Source: Parelaphostrongylus tenuis (Eukaryota > Nematoda > Chromadorea > Rhabditida > Metastrongylidae). From it: DNA of 64,000 nt. A program made the translations under genes and the position numbers. Below are positions 34,931 to 48,234 of the stretch, piece after piece. Every line of letters begins with the position of its first letter. Position 1 is the first letter of the stretch. The notes below the pieces were generated by a model that searched no databases, was not told the DNA's origin, and was given only the letters and a program-made list of their open reading frames with translations. The DNA lies in NCBI GenBank assembly GCA_019055375.1, contig JAHQIW010003741.1, forward strand, positions 208,386-272,385, read 5' to 3'.

Positions 34931-37547
34931 CATGTTTTTGCTCGCCACTCAATTCTCTTAGGCGTTTATGAAACATCATAACACTGCGGAAAGCAGTAAA
35001 AATACTAGAATCCTTGAGTTTTATAACAGAACGCTATGTTTAAGCCAGCTTTTATTGAAAAAAATACAAAAAGTGAGGCCGCAAGCCGAACATCAATTTC
35101 CGTGTGACGTAATATTTTTTGTGTCTCGTGCAAATTGTACGCATCGCATGTATTTTCAGCGAGATTAAACAGGTATTGAGTTTGAAAACACGTCAAAACA
35201 TTTGAAACTCGTGAAACAAATAAGGTTCAACCTAAAACAATGACAAGAAAAACTCCTACAAGAGATTATTCTTTGTGGCGGTGTTGATAAGCCTGCCGTC
35301 TTGTGATGCATCGATACACCTGTCAGTCTTGAGTTTCTTCAAGTTCTTCTCCCACATTGTATTGCATTGCATTCAAAACTGAAATCACAGACCGAGATCG
35401 ATTATGGCGTAAGGGGAAAATCGAGCTCACTGCTGACCTAGAACTTGCAAATGTTGTCAATTATAGTACAACCAACAATGTCAGCAGCCACTGTAGCGCA
35501 GGTTAGAGATGGTCGGTAATACACATGTGGTCGTTGGCTCGATACTGCGTCCTGAGCTCAAGTCCTTACAACGCTTCGAAGCTGGTAAAATGACATCAGA
35601 TATGTCTGGAAGGCCAGAGTAACATTGACAAGGTACATCAGTAGGCTATCGTAAGTTATTGTGGTGGCCATATAGGCATTCGATCATTTGATGTTACGAA
35701 TAAGGTCGTACGTAAAGCGCAATCATTGGGGATCTATCAGCATCAAATGCTCCATCCTTCGTTCTTTTGCACAAAAGATAAGCGCTTCTATTCTACATGG
35801 AACTAAATCTATTGCGATCCTTTCAAGACGCAATGTATCCGATTTGCATGAGCAGTTCTCCGGAGATTTTCTCGTAAAGCTTTTTACTTGAACTTTCAGC
35901 AGTCGTTCAAAGGCCTAAATCTCGGCGACTTCAATACTATTTTTGGTTTCTAAAAAGCTTTTTGCTGCTGTGCATCGACAAAAATATTTTTATGCTTCAC
36001 ACATAGTGTGTTTTGCCAGCTCGATTAGGGACTGTGGGTGGCCTTTCGCTGAATTACTGGAAGTCATTCGATAGTCCAAATTCTAGCAATTTTGATAATA
36101 AAACTGATTTATGGAAAAGCTCGCATAGAGTGCTATCAGAGAAGAAAGAAGATCACGTTTCGCATTTTTGCTAACCCACACAATCTATATCTCTTGAAAT
36201 ATTCCATCAAAGCACCGTGTTTGAAGATAAGTGAAAAACTAGATCCACATGAAAAAAAACCTGTTGATAGTATCGTTATCACGTGCTTAGACTTCAAACT
36301 ATAATGTTCTTTAACCTTCGTGGCCGTTAAGGAACATTGTTACAGCAACATTTACTTCATGACTAATACAGCTTATTTATACAAGTGAGCTGCTAATCAC
36401 CCTAGCAATGATCCTCATTAACACTAGCTTTCTTATATGTACATCTGGATGATTTTTAGCTTCGTTTTTTTCACTAATTCATATCGGCAGGGTACGCTGT
36501 GAAATATCAGCACAATGACGCATGCAGCACAATATCTGAACATGAAATGAGGCTTTGAACGCGCAATTGCTCCTTGCAAGCTTAGGCTTTCTAGTGCACT
36601 ATCCAAGTCGTCGCTTAATCTTTCTCTAAGTCGCTTCCTAACGTATTTTTATTTAACCCGCTTTAACCCACACTTAGAACTTTTCCCATTTAATTTGACG
36701 CGAGTTATGAATAAGTGACTCACCTCGAGAGCTTCAGTCACGTAATCCGACTTCGAAAAGCCTTCGTGAATGTTCTGTTCGTTTTCTACCTGATTGATAG
36801 TAGAAAACTATCAAGGAAAATATGCAACTATAGAGACATTGATGTGTTGTTTCAATAAGCGACTTCCTCTATAGGCATGAAAACACTCCAGGATGTTTTT
36901 CGATTTTTTCTTCATATATTCATAGGAAAAGTTGGAGAATATCTATGGCTATTGATTTAATCAGCACTTTGGAGGGCAACACGAAAATTGACGCTTGTCT
37001 AGCCCTCGTGTTACACGTGAAAACCAAAAGACTAACCAAAATATTGCCTTCCCATTGACTCTTGTCGTTCTCACGGGGCGGAGTTCAGCAAAACGTCACC
37101 TGCTGAATGTTCAACCTTTCCAAAAACCCCAACGTCGTGCAAATCCTAATATCTAGTTGTTTTTTCTCGAAACATTTTCCACAGTCGACGTAGTGAGCCG
37201 TTAATCGAGCATTGTATTCCTCATTACTGGTACATCACAGGCGAAAATAGCCTCAGTATATGACAACATGGCATCAAAAACCGCATTTGTGGGCAAACAT
37301 CATAAAGTTGGACCATCTTCTTCTCCAAAAACGGTTGAAATTGGCTTAAAGAATTTTGGCAAAGTAAGCGGTTCAAATCAAGGGATTAGAATAGAATTCG
37401 TATAGACGCATTCATCATAATTTTTGCTTATGCAAAGCATCAAATCATAGGTGAATAGATAGATAATCAAAATTAAGCGATTCAGATCGGAAGCGTGTTC
37501 AGATGATATCAATAATAATCGCATAAAAAATTTCGAAAACGTCTGGC

Positions 37548-37705
37548 AGCTGACAGATAGGTGTGTTGTAGCGTAGAGAGAGTGGTGTACAAAATGGCGT
37601 CAGTAGTGGAACTGGTTAGAGCACGGGATCCTGGATAGAGTGAGATGTGAATTCGAGTCCCTCCTGACGCCAAAGCTTTCACATCACTCTGCATCTTTGG
37701 GTATA
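37548..37705 (+). repeat. tRNA-like element, single copy with intact acceptor stem
   Basis: The unit 37596-37671 is 76 nt, has a perfect 8-bp end pairing (GGCGTCAG/CTGACGCC), A-box-like agtggaactggttagagc and B-box-like attcgagtccc. It is flanked by family end sequence (agtggtgtac; cacatcactctgcatc). The anticodon region does not form a normal arm, so this is a tRNA-like repeat, not a functional tRNA gene. Confidence 0.65.
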
Positions 37706-38078
37706 TCTATAACATCCTATCATCGCTAAGAGCTGTTAAATAGAAAAGAATTTCATTTGATCATAAAAAATTGTTATCTCCATGGTAGAGCGTTAATAAA
37801 AAATTCGAGTTTTATCTATCCTTCACTGACCATAGTGTCAACCAGACTGAGCAGGATTCGTCTCTCGTTCATGACATTTGTTAGTAATTAGTTTGCTCAT
37901 TTCCGTTCACTATCTTATAGGAGGGTGGACACAGTAGTGACAGTGATGCCATTACGAACATAATGCTGGTTCGATCGTGCTTTAGTTCCATCAAGTCCAT
38001 CTCTCTGGCGTCGAGAAATTGCTGCAGATTTGTTCAGAAAAGTGATTTCTTGCATCTCGTTATAAACAATGTGTATAT

Positions 38079-39237
38079 AAGGTGCTGAAAAAATCTTACA
38101 ACTTTTTGCGATATTTTAACAATAAAATCATACTGAATAAAAAGTGAATTCATTCAACTGGAGAGTAATCACGTTTATTACGTCAACAGTCATAACAATA
38201 AGCAAAAAAAGTTTGTAACACATTCTCAAAATTGCCTCCTTTGGCTTCTACAGATTACGAAGTCGCTTGCGAAGACTTCCAGTAATGATCGCACACATTT
38301 CCGCCGCAATTTCGTCTCATACGCGTGTCAGAGCAGTTTTTAAGTGCGTCTACGCTAATGTAACAAATAGCCGGACTTTTTTCTCCGCTATGAACCACAT
38401 GAGATAATCCATCGGATTGAGATCGGCAAGTTTAACGGCCAAATGTCTTTGCCCCAAAATCTGAAAGTAGCTCCTGACATATGGCAATCGTTGAAAGAGT
38501 CGAATGCGCAGAAATTCAGTCCTGCCGAAGCGTAATTTGTTGGCGCCAAAGCATTGAGTAGTCCAAGGCTCCATAACGCCTCGTAAATCTTGCTGCTGAT
38601 AGTTGACAGCGATGATTTTTGACGTTCATATTAACAAAAACCAACGGCCCTTTCCGGTGACGCAAATGGTGGCACAGACTATCACAGAGAAAGGAAAATG
38701 ACTGCGGCCTATAGTTTTTGCTACTACGGACTTGTGCTGACCCTTCTGGAAAAGTTAATGTCGATTCTAGCTATTGTGGAGCAGTTCGGTTGTAAATATC
38801 TTTTTATCTGTGAAAACCACCTTCAAAAAACAAGCACCCGTCTATCAAACGAATTACTCGGCTAGCCTTTGAGAATCGTTTTTCTTCCATCTTTTGGCCG
38901 GAAAGTAGACACAGGAAATTTCGTGACTGCGCAGCTTACCTTTTTTTTGGCAATATTTCAAACGCTTCAATTGCTGATACTAAGCTTTCCGAGCCATTTT
39001 ACCCATCGAACGCTACGGATTTCGTTGGACTTGTAAAAGGATCTTTTGAATTCCTTTCGGAGTAGGCAAAATGTTAGATGACATTTTCGAAGACAGTCCT
39101 CTCCAGTCTCTTTGAAACTCTTTAGGGCTGTGTAGACACTTGTTTGCTTGAATCCAGTCAATTTCAACAAAGTCGGCCATTTTGATTCGCGTCTTGTGCA
39201 GCTCAAAAACTATTATGCGATGATTTTTGCGATCCAT
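38079..39237 (-). mobile_element. Tc1-like transposase relic
   Basis: Starts MDRKNHRIIVFELHKTRIK at 39237; near the end it reads DLNPMDYLMWF (SPDLNPMDY block, frameshifted just before) and RKRLRNL..K with a KGG-type C terminus at about 38230. Several frameshifts. The left boundary aaggtgctgaaaaaatctta resembles the ends of the copy at 62438. The right terminal repeat was not found. Confidence 0.8.
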
Positions 39238-39507
39238 AACTCGAGCACACCTGAAATTAGATGAGTAAATAAAGCGGATTCTAGATCAAAGTTGAACAAG
39301 GAGCCTACTAAAACTATCAGCATTAATGAAGAAAAAATCCGTATCAATGCTAAAACTAGCAAAACACAATATTATCACTTGTTTCGCACTCTGTGTTTAT
39401 TACTTCAGTGTCGCCTTACTGGGACTTCTCATGCTTTTTTCACTGCACAAATCCTAATACTTTTGCCATTCAATTCGACTTTCATCTTTTTCTTAAACGT
39501 CGTAGAA

Positions 39508-39600
39508 TACTGATCAAGCACGTCTCTGTGCAACCTCGGAATAACTTGGCTGTGGCGGTCCATAGATCGATCGTTGTTAACTGCAGGAGAAGTGTTGGTG
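39508..39600 (+). repeat. R1 repeat copy (short)
   Basis: Stretch cacgtctctgtgcaacctcg and the following tggctgtggcggtccatag match the 7548 and 16725 copies; the G/C-rich tail is mostly absent. Confidence 0.45.
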
Positions 39601-41597
39601 GTATATTTGTGGTACTGTAATACCGTAATGTTTCATTGGTATCAAAAATTTCAAGTGAAGAAATAGTGGCTGGCGTCTTCTTGAGAAGAATATATTAGCC
39701 AGTTCCTAGAAATCAAAAAGCGTCTCATAATAGACCATGATGTGATGCAAATGAGAGCGCAGTAAAAAATTATATCACATATCACAAATCAAACAGAAAA
39801 CGTAGACTATGGAAAATATGCTCTGGCAATCAATCAATAAATAAATCGTACTGGACAGTGTAATAGCATTCATACAATGTCATAGAAAGTTCACGATCAC
39901 CAATTCCTTAATCGGCCAATGCTATAAGCAATCAAACAATCTCGGATTCACAGGTATCTTTTACTTTCTGAGAAATCAAAAAGCGAAGACGAAAATGCTT
40001 AAAGAACATCCAAGACATATTGTTGGGAAAAATCACAATTTATATAAATTTCATTTCGCCTAATTCTAATCTGACAGGACGCGTGCGGCGTGCGATATCG
40101 TGCTGAAGTAAGAGCAAAAGTGCTGAGTTACGAACAAGACATGGAACATGATAAGGCTATAAGCCTGAGATTACATTCTGCATCAAGTCAGATAAATTTA
40201 TGGTCTAATAATTGTAAATTCTTTGGTTAATCTTGGCAGTTCGAGTAATATGCACTTGATGTTAAATATTCACAATACATGAGTACCTTCGCACTTGTGG
40301 ACTATCATAACATCTGGAAAGGGAAGTGATTCAGTACATATAGGCCGACCATATTTAGTGAGCATCGGTATCCGAGCAAACTAATGCAGAGAAGGAAAGC
40401 GATATAAAGCTGCCAGTTAGTCCACTCTAACAATTACACTTACAACTATCCAATTCCGTAAGTAATTTCGGATGTCTCTTTTCACATGACTATTTTGCTC
40501 AACACGATACCTGCTTTACTCTCTAAAGGCAGGTAGCGCTCTCTTGAACCCACAGTTTGGCAAAGTGCTTCTTCGTTGGTCACAAATCTTTACTAAACTT
40601 CTAATGATCATTCAACAGCTTGACTCTTGATAATTTTAAGGTTCTGTTTCTTTTTCGAAAGCGACTTCTTAGCTCTATAGCAACGGAACTAGCACTAAGC
40701 TTCATCTTCATTTTGCTTTGTTGGCTCGAGCAAAGTCTATGCTGGTTTCACCAAGTTTTCAGCAGTCGTTTGATAGTCCAAATTCGCAAACTTTACATCG
40801 CGTTTATTTAGTAAGCTAAAGCGAAAATAAAAGGTCATTACACATACAGCGATTGAGCAAACTCTCCTGTATAATTCGATTATCAAGACTGAGAAATTTC
40901 TCCAAAGCGAAAAAAAATTTTTAATTGAATAACGAAAACCGCGCGTCTTTCTTGTCGGGTAGCGCACAGCGAAAGGGAGCGGCTGTGTTTTCATTCAGGA
41001 ATTTCTTCTCTTCGAAAGCTTTTGGATTTTCCTAGTATTGATACGTTACTAATTCCTCTACACACTCAAATACTTATGATATCTATATCTCCGAGACTGA
41101 AACACAATCTTCCTTTGATTATTACAACCCACAATGAAGGCCCTCATAAGAACCGAACGGCGCTTCAGAATCATCGTTTCTGTAGCTATCGAGTATGTAC
41201 TGAAAGCCTAGTAAAAAGCCAATCACACACGCTGGCCGTGCAGCTAATACGTATGAAAAGTGAAGTGATTCCTTTCGGGTCCAACGGCATTCTAATTTAG
41301 TCTCCTTGTAACAAAATACAGTTTCAAAATTGGAAAGCTCAAGCTAATTGATGGTTTCAAAAAGTGTAAGTTAGAAACAAAAAAGGTTTAATCACGATGG
41401 AATTGGTTTCACACGACGCAAATACAGTAAACAAGATATAAGGAAGAGAGCACACTGGTTATCATTGCAGTTTATCAGGAAATAAAGCATTCGTGTGACA
41501 TCTTCCAAAATGCTTTCTTGCACTCGCGTGAGAGCATCAAAGTAACCTATGTTCTAACATAGTTCGTTAATCTTTAAACGCCTCTGGCGATGGTATG

Positions 41598-41820
41598 ATG
41601 TTTACCCATTGATGTAATGTGCAAAACTTCTGCGTCAGTTGAGACTCGAACCCATATTTCACCCTATCCGGGGGAGCGTGCTCGAACCGTCTCACTAAAC
41701 ATTATGCTCTTTTGACACCAACACCACTCTTTTTACGCTACAACGCATCTATCTTTCAGCAGCCGACCGTCAGCGGTATGATACGGGTAGTCGCTATCCA
41801 CCACGAACAAACTTACGCTG
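41598..41820 (-). repeat. tRNA-like element copy, minus orientation
   Basis: Begins tacccattgatgtaatgtgc, has B-box complement gactcgaaccc and accctatccgggggagcgtg, and an extended tail (ctttcagcagccgaccgtca). Directly abuts the SINE at 41830. Confidence 0.55.
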
Positions 41821-41829
41821 GTTAAAAAA

Positions 41830-42119
41830 AAAGGATAAAGCTCTCGGCGTTGATCAATCCCTGAGGGATGCGCCATGCATTTGTCTTTAATTTTTAATTT
41901 CGTTTGAGATGATTGAATGCATATCTGGTCTTTACAATGACTCGCGATGGCCTGAACCGAGCCAGTGCTGCTTGACCTCCCGAATAAGTATAAGACCACT
42001 TTGATACCAATTTACCGACCCCGGAGGGATGGATGGCTTGGTGAGCCATGAGCGCGAGATCGAACCATAGACCTCGTGTGTGAAGCAGAGCACCTCTAAC
42101 CACTGCGCCGCATGCGCTC
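41830..42119 (-). mobile_element. tRNA-derived SINE, minus copy
   Basis: Inverted copy of 7770-8064: tRNA-like head 42050-42119 (GAGCGC ends paired, B box complement gatcgaacca), body ending at aaaggataaagct. Divergence from the other copy is moderate. Confidence 0.75.
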
Positions 42120-42874
42120 TTCGCTAACAAATATTGGTTATTAATGATCATACAGAATTAAATTTTGTTTAACCGTTTCTAGCGGTGGTTTGATGCCATA
42201 AATATACCCACTGTAAGCACGAAAATAGGATTGAATTTAACATATGCGGCGCATTTGCTTGCCCGCTAGTGTGTGAAGTGTGAAGGGTATGTGCTGGACT
42301 TGGCTTAGCACGGCGGTGTACGGTCGATCGATCGATCGTGTTGCTGTAACCCATATGTGAGTGCAATTCTTGTTATTTAATTTGGGATTTTCCCCTCCGA
42401 TTTGCAAGAAACTCCAAAAAGAAATGTTTGACTTTGATACTACAAGATTTCTTCTACACGTTCATATGCTTTTCGTGTTTTCAGAGAAGTAAGAGTTAGA
42501 GCGCTCGGTTGCTACATAATATTATTTACAATGCTACAGCGTTACAAAAGGGTCTTTTCGATGCCGCTCTTGCCAATTGGGCCCAATCCGTATTTATATT
42601 GCGGTACTACTTCGAAATTCCTTAATAGACGACGGGCAGTATAGGGAATGGTCTTCTAGATGTTTTTCCGTTATACTGACATCCAAGTGAAGAGGGATTA
42701 CAACTCGCCGCCTTTACCATTAACTGACAGTCTGATAGTCTTAGATCTTATCAGTTCGCGGACTTCCGTAAACCATATTTTTGTGTGGCTGTAAGGTTTG
42801 GACTTACTTTTTTTTTACGACGATAGTGATTGAGGGTTTTGAGAGTATCGGTCGAAAAGTTGCGAAATTTGTAA

Positions 42875-43132
42875 TCAACTACATCGTTGGTTTATTGCTG
42901 GTCTGAAAAACGTCCGAGGAAAAGGAGGTGCTGAAATCGCTCCTACTTCTTGTTTTTCTTTTTTGTGCAATGTGTCTATTTTTGCTTTATCACGAAGTTG
43001 GTCTTGAAGTTGGTGTAGACCGCACGCGATCCTACGCAGGGTTTTTTTAGAAATGGGCTGCACTGGTGGGGAGTATGGACTCAGTTTTAATAGTGAGCGC
43101 GCGTCCTCAGGTAGAGTCATGCCTCCCAACAT
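42875..43132 (-). mobile_element. Penelope-like or related retroelement fragment
   Basis: Open minus frame reads LGGMTLPEDARSLLKLSPYS then ISKKTLRRIACGLHQLQDQL, resembling the segment preceding the reverse transcriptase in Penelope-like elements (L-S-x-G-P-x-F ... L). No RT motif is seen downstream. The assignment is by pattern only. Confidence 0.4.
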
Positions 43133-43499
43133 GGTGACATATCGAGAACATGATTATTCTGCAAGATCTCTAACATTGATGCAGTACACCAGTTTGTACG
43201 AACCGTGCAGCTGAAAATACAAATATCAAATAAGTTTAGGCGTAACGTTTCGCTGCACTACACAAATATATGAGTAAGCAGCTCATGTCTTAGGGATGAG
43301 AACAGTCACGGATATTCAGCTATCAAATAACAGATATAGGCCTATCTATACTACATCTAGCAAATTGTAGACCTGAAATGGGTTAGAGAGTGGCTAAGCA
43401 TGATAATGATATATTGTAAAGGTAAGAACTTAACCCAAATGAGAGGATGAGAAATAGGAAAATTTAGGTTAACTAGAAAATTAAGGCGGAAGATAAGAG

Positions 43500-43640
43500 G
43501 AGAGTGTTAATATGTGATCACTCGATGGTCGACTGTCTCCGTCGACGGTCCGTCTGTAGCGGGTCGCTGCAGTGTCGATCGCTCGATTGGTTAGTCACGC
43601 CGAAGGTAGTCTACCATCGACACATCCATATGCACATCTC
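43500..43640. other. G/C-richer unique stretch, possible LTR end
   Basis: Begins tgttaatatgtgatcactcg and is rich in gtcgac/gatcg words, unlike its surroundings. It may be a solo LTR of a BEL/Pao-type element, but I found no matching partner in the window and no tRNA primer site, so this is a guess. Confidence 0.2.
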
Positions 43641-46130
43641 GATTCGTTCGTTGTTAGCTTTCGACCTTTTTTTGAGTACGTATACAGTTGCTTGGTTCGT
43701 GTACTGGTCGACGTATAAGTATTGAACTTGTTATTGTCTATAGAGTTATTGAGGTCAAGAAGTCATGTGATAGCTCAAATAGAGACTATTCGATGGGAAA
43801 ATCTCTATACAAGCGTGTCGCTTTAAGAAGAAGTAGTAGCATTGAAAGAAATCTGGGCTGACAAATGAGCCCGTGCACAAAACGTAAAAGCTGGCATGAA
43901 GACATGTTGCTATATACCAGAGATAAGGCGAGAAATAAGCATATTATCAATAGCAAAGCAGATTTAGTTGAAGAATTAGAGTCATTGAGTTTATCTGACG
44001 GCGAAGACGATGAAGCATGGGTAAATTTCTTTGACAACGTCTTACATAGTTTTACAATTAATGTTGCACATAGACTTTTTCAGTATGTTTCAGTCATTTT
44101 ATTGCGCTGTAAATAGTGGGAATTTGCAACAATACCTATCACTCGACTTTTCTGAGACCTTGCTCAAAATTTCAATGCAGTCTTGTAGAATGTTTTAAGC
44201 GTTTCATGAGGTGTGGTATAACACCTCTAATGCTAGACGTACGTTTTGGTTTTCTCTCGCAAACCTCATCAGTAGCACATTTCATTCGGTTGATCACTTG
44301 ACACAGAGTGTGACATCTTCGGCGTCGATTCTCTAGAATAGTAGGGTAACATACAAGAATTTTTTTGGTAAGCCTTAATAAACCTTGTTGCATTGTACGC
44401 TTCCACTAATCCATTATTCCTTTCACAGTGCACTAAATGAAGTGTTCATAGAAAGTCCATGTTGCAGTCAAATTATGCGGACTGCGGCCATTTTTGTAGG
44501 ACGGGCGACTCGGACAGCTCTAAATATTAGGTTGAAGAAAAAGTTACTTAGTCCTATAGTGGAGGAGCCTGAGAAGGTTTTAATTGTTCATTTGCATGAC
44601 TTAGATTTTGCTTGAGCTTCTCTTCGTATATTTACGTACGAACGGACCGAAACATGGCTGAGAAAAGCAAGACAAGGGTTTGAGTTAGTGTGTTTAGTAG
44701 CACTGTAGCATTCAGGAATGGTAAGTTTGAGTTCGAAAGTTGCCTGAGATTTCAGGCTTTCCCAAATTCTCAATGCGCTGTGATATCTCTCACTGTGTGT
44801 TGCTGATCTGACGCACTGCTGTCGCGTTTCCATAACAACTGCACAGCTCTTTTGTAAACCGTTTACCTTTCAAGTTACAGAGAGCTTCACAGAGCGACTA
44901 TTTTCCCCTCAAACCGTTCTTTGAAATGAAGTTCAAGTGGTGACAAATGTTGGAAATTTATTGACGAAGAATTTCTATTAAACAACTATTTTATTGAAGT
45001 GCAAGTGACTTAGACATTTACCAAAAGACTCAACAAGATGCGAAAACAGGTGAAAAAATACAAAGGTAAGAACGTCAGATTGAGTGGGAGGTAAATAATG
45101 TTGATGAGTCCCATCAAAGACGAATTGTGGTATAATCCGAGAACACCGTGGCGGTAAAATTCCACCAAGAAAACTTTTCTAACTTTTCATACTGAATACA
45201 TAAATCGATGGTTCTTTTTTCTGCCAGATTTTAGTTTCATTTGCACTAGTCTATAAAAGGCCAAAAACACCTTCCAGGAAGAACATTCTCATTGAAAAAA
45301 CAGATTTCATGAAAGATTGCTTCATTAGATGCTAACTGAAGGCAAATTCCCAAGAATGTCTCCTCTACTGACCTCGTGGCTGGTTCTGATTTTAGTGTAT
45401 ATGCATAAATTAGGACAAGGCAGTGCGGTAGTTAATGAAGTTATGTACCAAGAAACAAGGTGATAAATTTTAATACCCCTTCCCTACCCCCTCCCTTCCG
45501 CCCAACGTTCTTACAATCGTTAAGCAAACGTCTAAAGAAACTTTCAACTCGACAACGTCTGAATTTGCAAAGAACATAGTTTCGACCGGCATTCTATGAC
45601 ACTCTTGAAGAAGACGAAACCCTGAACGACCAAAGCAATATGTAAAATGTCCAAACACTTGCGGAGATTGAATGCGAGGAAATGGATCGAATGGAAGAAG
45701 TGCTAGATTCCTAGTAGTAAATTGTGATAGCAAGTCTTGTAAAACATTTCAAAAGAATCGGATTGCTTCTTAATTTTCATGGTATCAAACACTAGAATTT
45801 GTGAATTCACTACTTCAGTGGAGGAAAATAGCAGCGAATCACAGTTTTCATAGTTGATTTGTTCATTAGTGCGAGACTGATGATAAAATTCATTCGGTCT
45901 ATGATCAAACGTCTATGTCTTATTCAAAGCCGATGACTCGAATCCAGTTGTGGACAGCAGCTCGAATCATTGAATCTGAAGAAGAAAAAGACATCGAAAC
46001 GTTGCCGAATAAATTTTTATATTCAACCCCATGATATTGACTATTTCAACAAAAAAATTATAATTGATTGATAATGCCAAAGTTGAAGAAAGCCGGAATT
46101 TTCTAGAGAATATAACGCTTTATTTATTTA

Positions 46131-46265
46131 TACCCAACAATGTAGAGTGTTGGGCAAAACTTTTGCGTCAATAAGGACCTGAACTCGCTATGCACTCTAA
46201 CCGGAAGCGCGTTACTCTAACCCGTTGCACTACCGACGTCTGTTTTGCCATCCCTCTTGCTCTTC
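46131..46265 (-). repeat. tRNA-like element copy, minus orientation
   Basis: Starts tacccaacaatgtagagtgt, contains ttgcgtca and the ctctaacccgttgcactacc of the family; truncated at the right. Confidence 0.5.
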
Positions 46266-46599
46266 TACTCTATTTAGTCAGATCAGCTTCTACAGACTGG
46301 TTGTTTAGCGAAGCAAGATTTTGTAACCCGCAAAAACAAGCCACTGCAGAGTAAGCTTATTCGAACGGTGCTTCACTGAAGAAGTAGCAGACGTCTTTTA
46401 CTTCAAAAACTATTCAAATATTGCCTACATGTGTTGATTATGCTCTCCTACAGGTATGAAAGTTTAGTAGACCCTTTAATAAACTTTGACACTAGAGTAA
46501 TAAACACCAAATTTATTAACCAGAAGTAACTAAAATGGCATATTTTGGGATCGTTCAACTACGCATCTTCTTGCATCCATTTCATCATGCAACTTGTCT

Positions 46600-46912
46600 G
46601 AACTGACTTCAAGATGAAGCTGCAGTTGGAACAATTTTGTTTATTACTCATGAACGAACGGCGCGTACGGTGAAATGTTAGTGAAGCAGTGCGCAAAATT
46701 AATGGAGCTTCCTGTCGACGGCCCGATCGCGACTGATCTTCAGACTGTTCTCTCGAACTTTGAACTTTGTGAACCACTTCCTAGCCATTCTTTCTGAATC
46801 GTATCATCGCTCCAAACTCCATGAATCTTGCGCGCTTTTTCACTGGCATTTTGTCCTACGCACCATTCGTTCATGAGTAGCAGTTGAATTTGATGCCAAG
46901 ACAATTCCATCT
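46600..46912 (-). mobile_element. Mariner transposase N-terminal relic
   Basis: MELSWHQIQLLLMNEW, then NASEKARKIHGVWSDDTIQK and, after a frameshift, EDQSRSGRRQE. This is the helix-turn-helix plus linker (E-D-x-P-R-S-G-R-P) of mariner transposases. No catalytic part follows. Confidence 0.65.
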
Positions 46913-48234
46913 GAAGGCAGGTATAAGTTGGTTGTATACCAGAATGTTTGAAGGAAATGCATAATTGAATGATACCAAAAGCATAAAATTTCACTTACTA
47001 CTGACTATTAAGTTTACTGTTTATTACTGTAGTGTCAAAACTTATAAGAAGACCTAATAATTATTCCATGTAACAGATGCAATCATAAGGTAGATATATA
47101 GCGCAGATCACGGATTGTTAGTCAGTAACAGAATACAATCCGTTTTGCCCAGCTAAGTCTCCAAAATGGTACCACCATAAGAGCGAGCGAAGAAAAAGAG
47201 AAACAAAAAACGGAATTTATCGCATTTCATTGTGGCACATACGTGGACAGTTTTGCAAACGGTCGAAAAGGTGTTTGGCGACGAACTGAGTATTAATTCG
47301 GTTTTCTTGGTATTTTAGGTATCAGATCACATAGTTTGATCACATCAGTATTAGCAGACTCTGAGAGAGGAACAAGAGCAAATACGGACTTTTTCTGTTG
47401 AATGTGACACGACGATTGTAACGAAATGATCTATGCGAGCATTAGCAATGTTATTCGAGTAGACGATTTTGAATGGCACCACTACATGATGAGCAGCTCT
47501 TGAAAAACTGAGTGAAAAAATCCAACATAGTCTTATACAGCTTTCTGAAGTTTGATACGCTAGCAGCTTACGTACGTTTCGGAGCTCTCGCACGCCTCAA
47601 CAAAGCCACATGCTCTACTTCTTAACTCTGCTATGACTAATAGCAGCGGTAATCGTAGATATCAGTCCAGAACAAAACTCGGCTAAAAATCAGTCTAGAC
47701 CGTAACAATAAATCACCTTGTTTGGACTGATACATTTGTGATCACTGCGATTATTATAGTAGGGTTGAGCAGAAGGGCATGTGGCTCTGATGAGGCGTGT
47801 AAGAACGCCGAAATGTACATGAGCTACTTAATAGCAAACCTCAGATGACTTTAAAACATTCTATCAGGCTACATTAATTTTTAGGCGAAGCTTCGTATAT
47901 AGTCGATTGCAAGGTTATTAAATGAAAAGTGGTGAAATACGAGCGGAACTTAGAACTGACACTTGAGATAGCTCCAAACGGTCGAATACACTTCCTGGTG
48001 GCTCACATATCAACCGCAGTGGACACGTAGGCCTCCGGAAAGAGTAGTGGTGGGCTCGAGGCCCAACTGAGGTTCCGCGTTTTGTTCGTGATTCAGCGTT
48101 CTCATGATCGTGGTTATCGTAATCCGTTATGAAAAGGAAAAAGGCATTCAAAAGAAATTGGGTTTTCTTCGGTTATAAAAGGAAAAGATGAAGCAGCGAT
48201 CTTTCTCGCTGGACAGGAACTTTTCATAGTAGTG

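Noticed and set aside
46110..46140. Short tandem A/T words as a CRISPR-like or regulatory array
   Set aside because: Simple ttta repeats beside a repeat insertion; no spacers.
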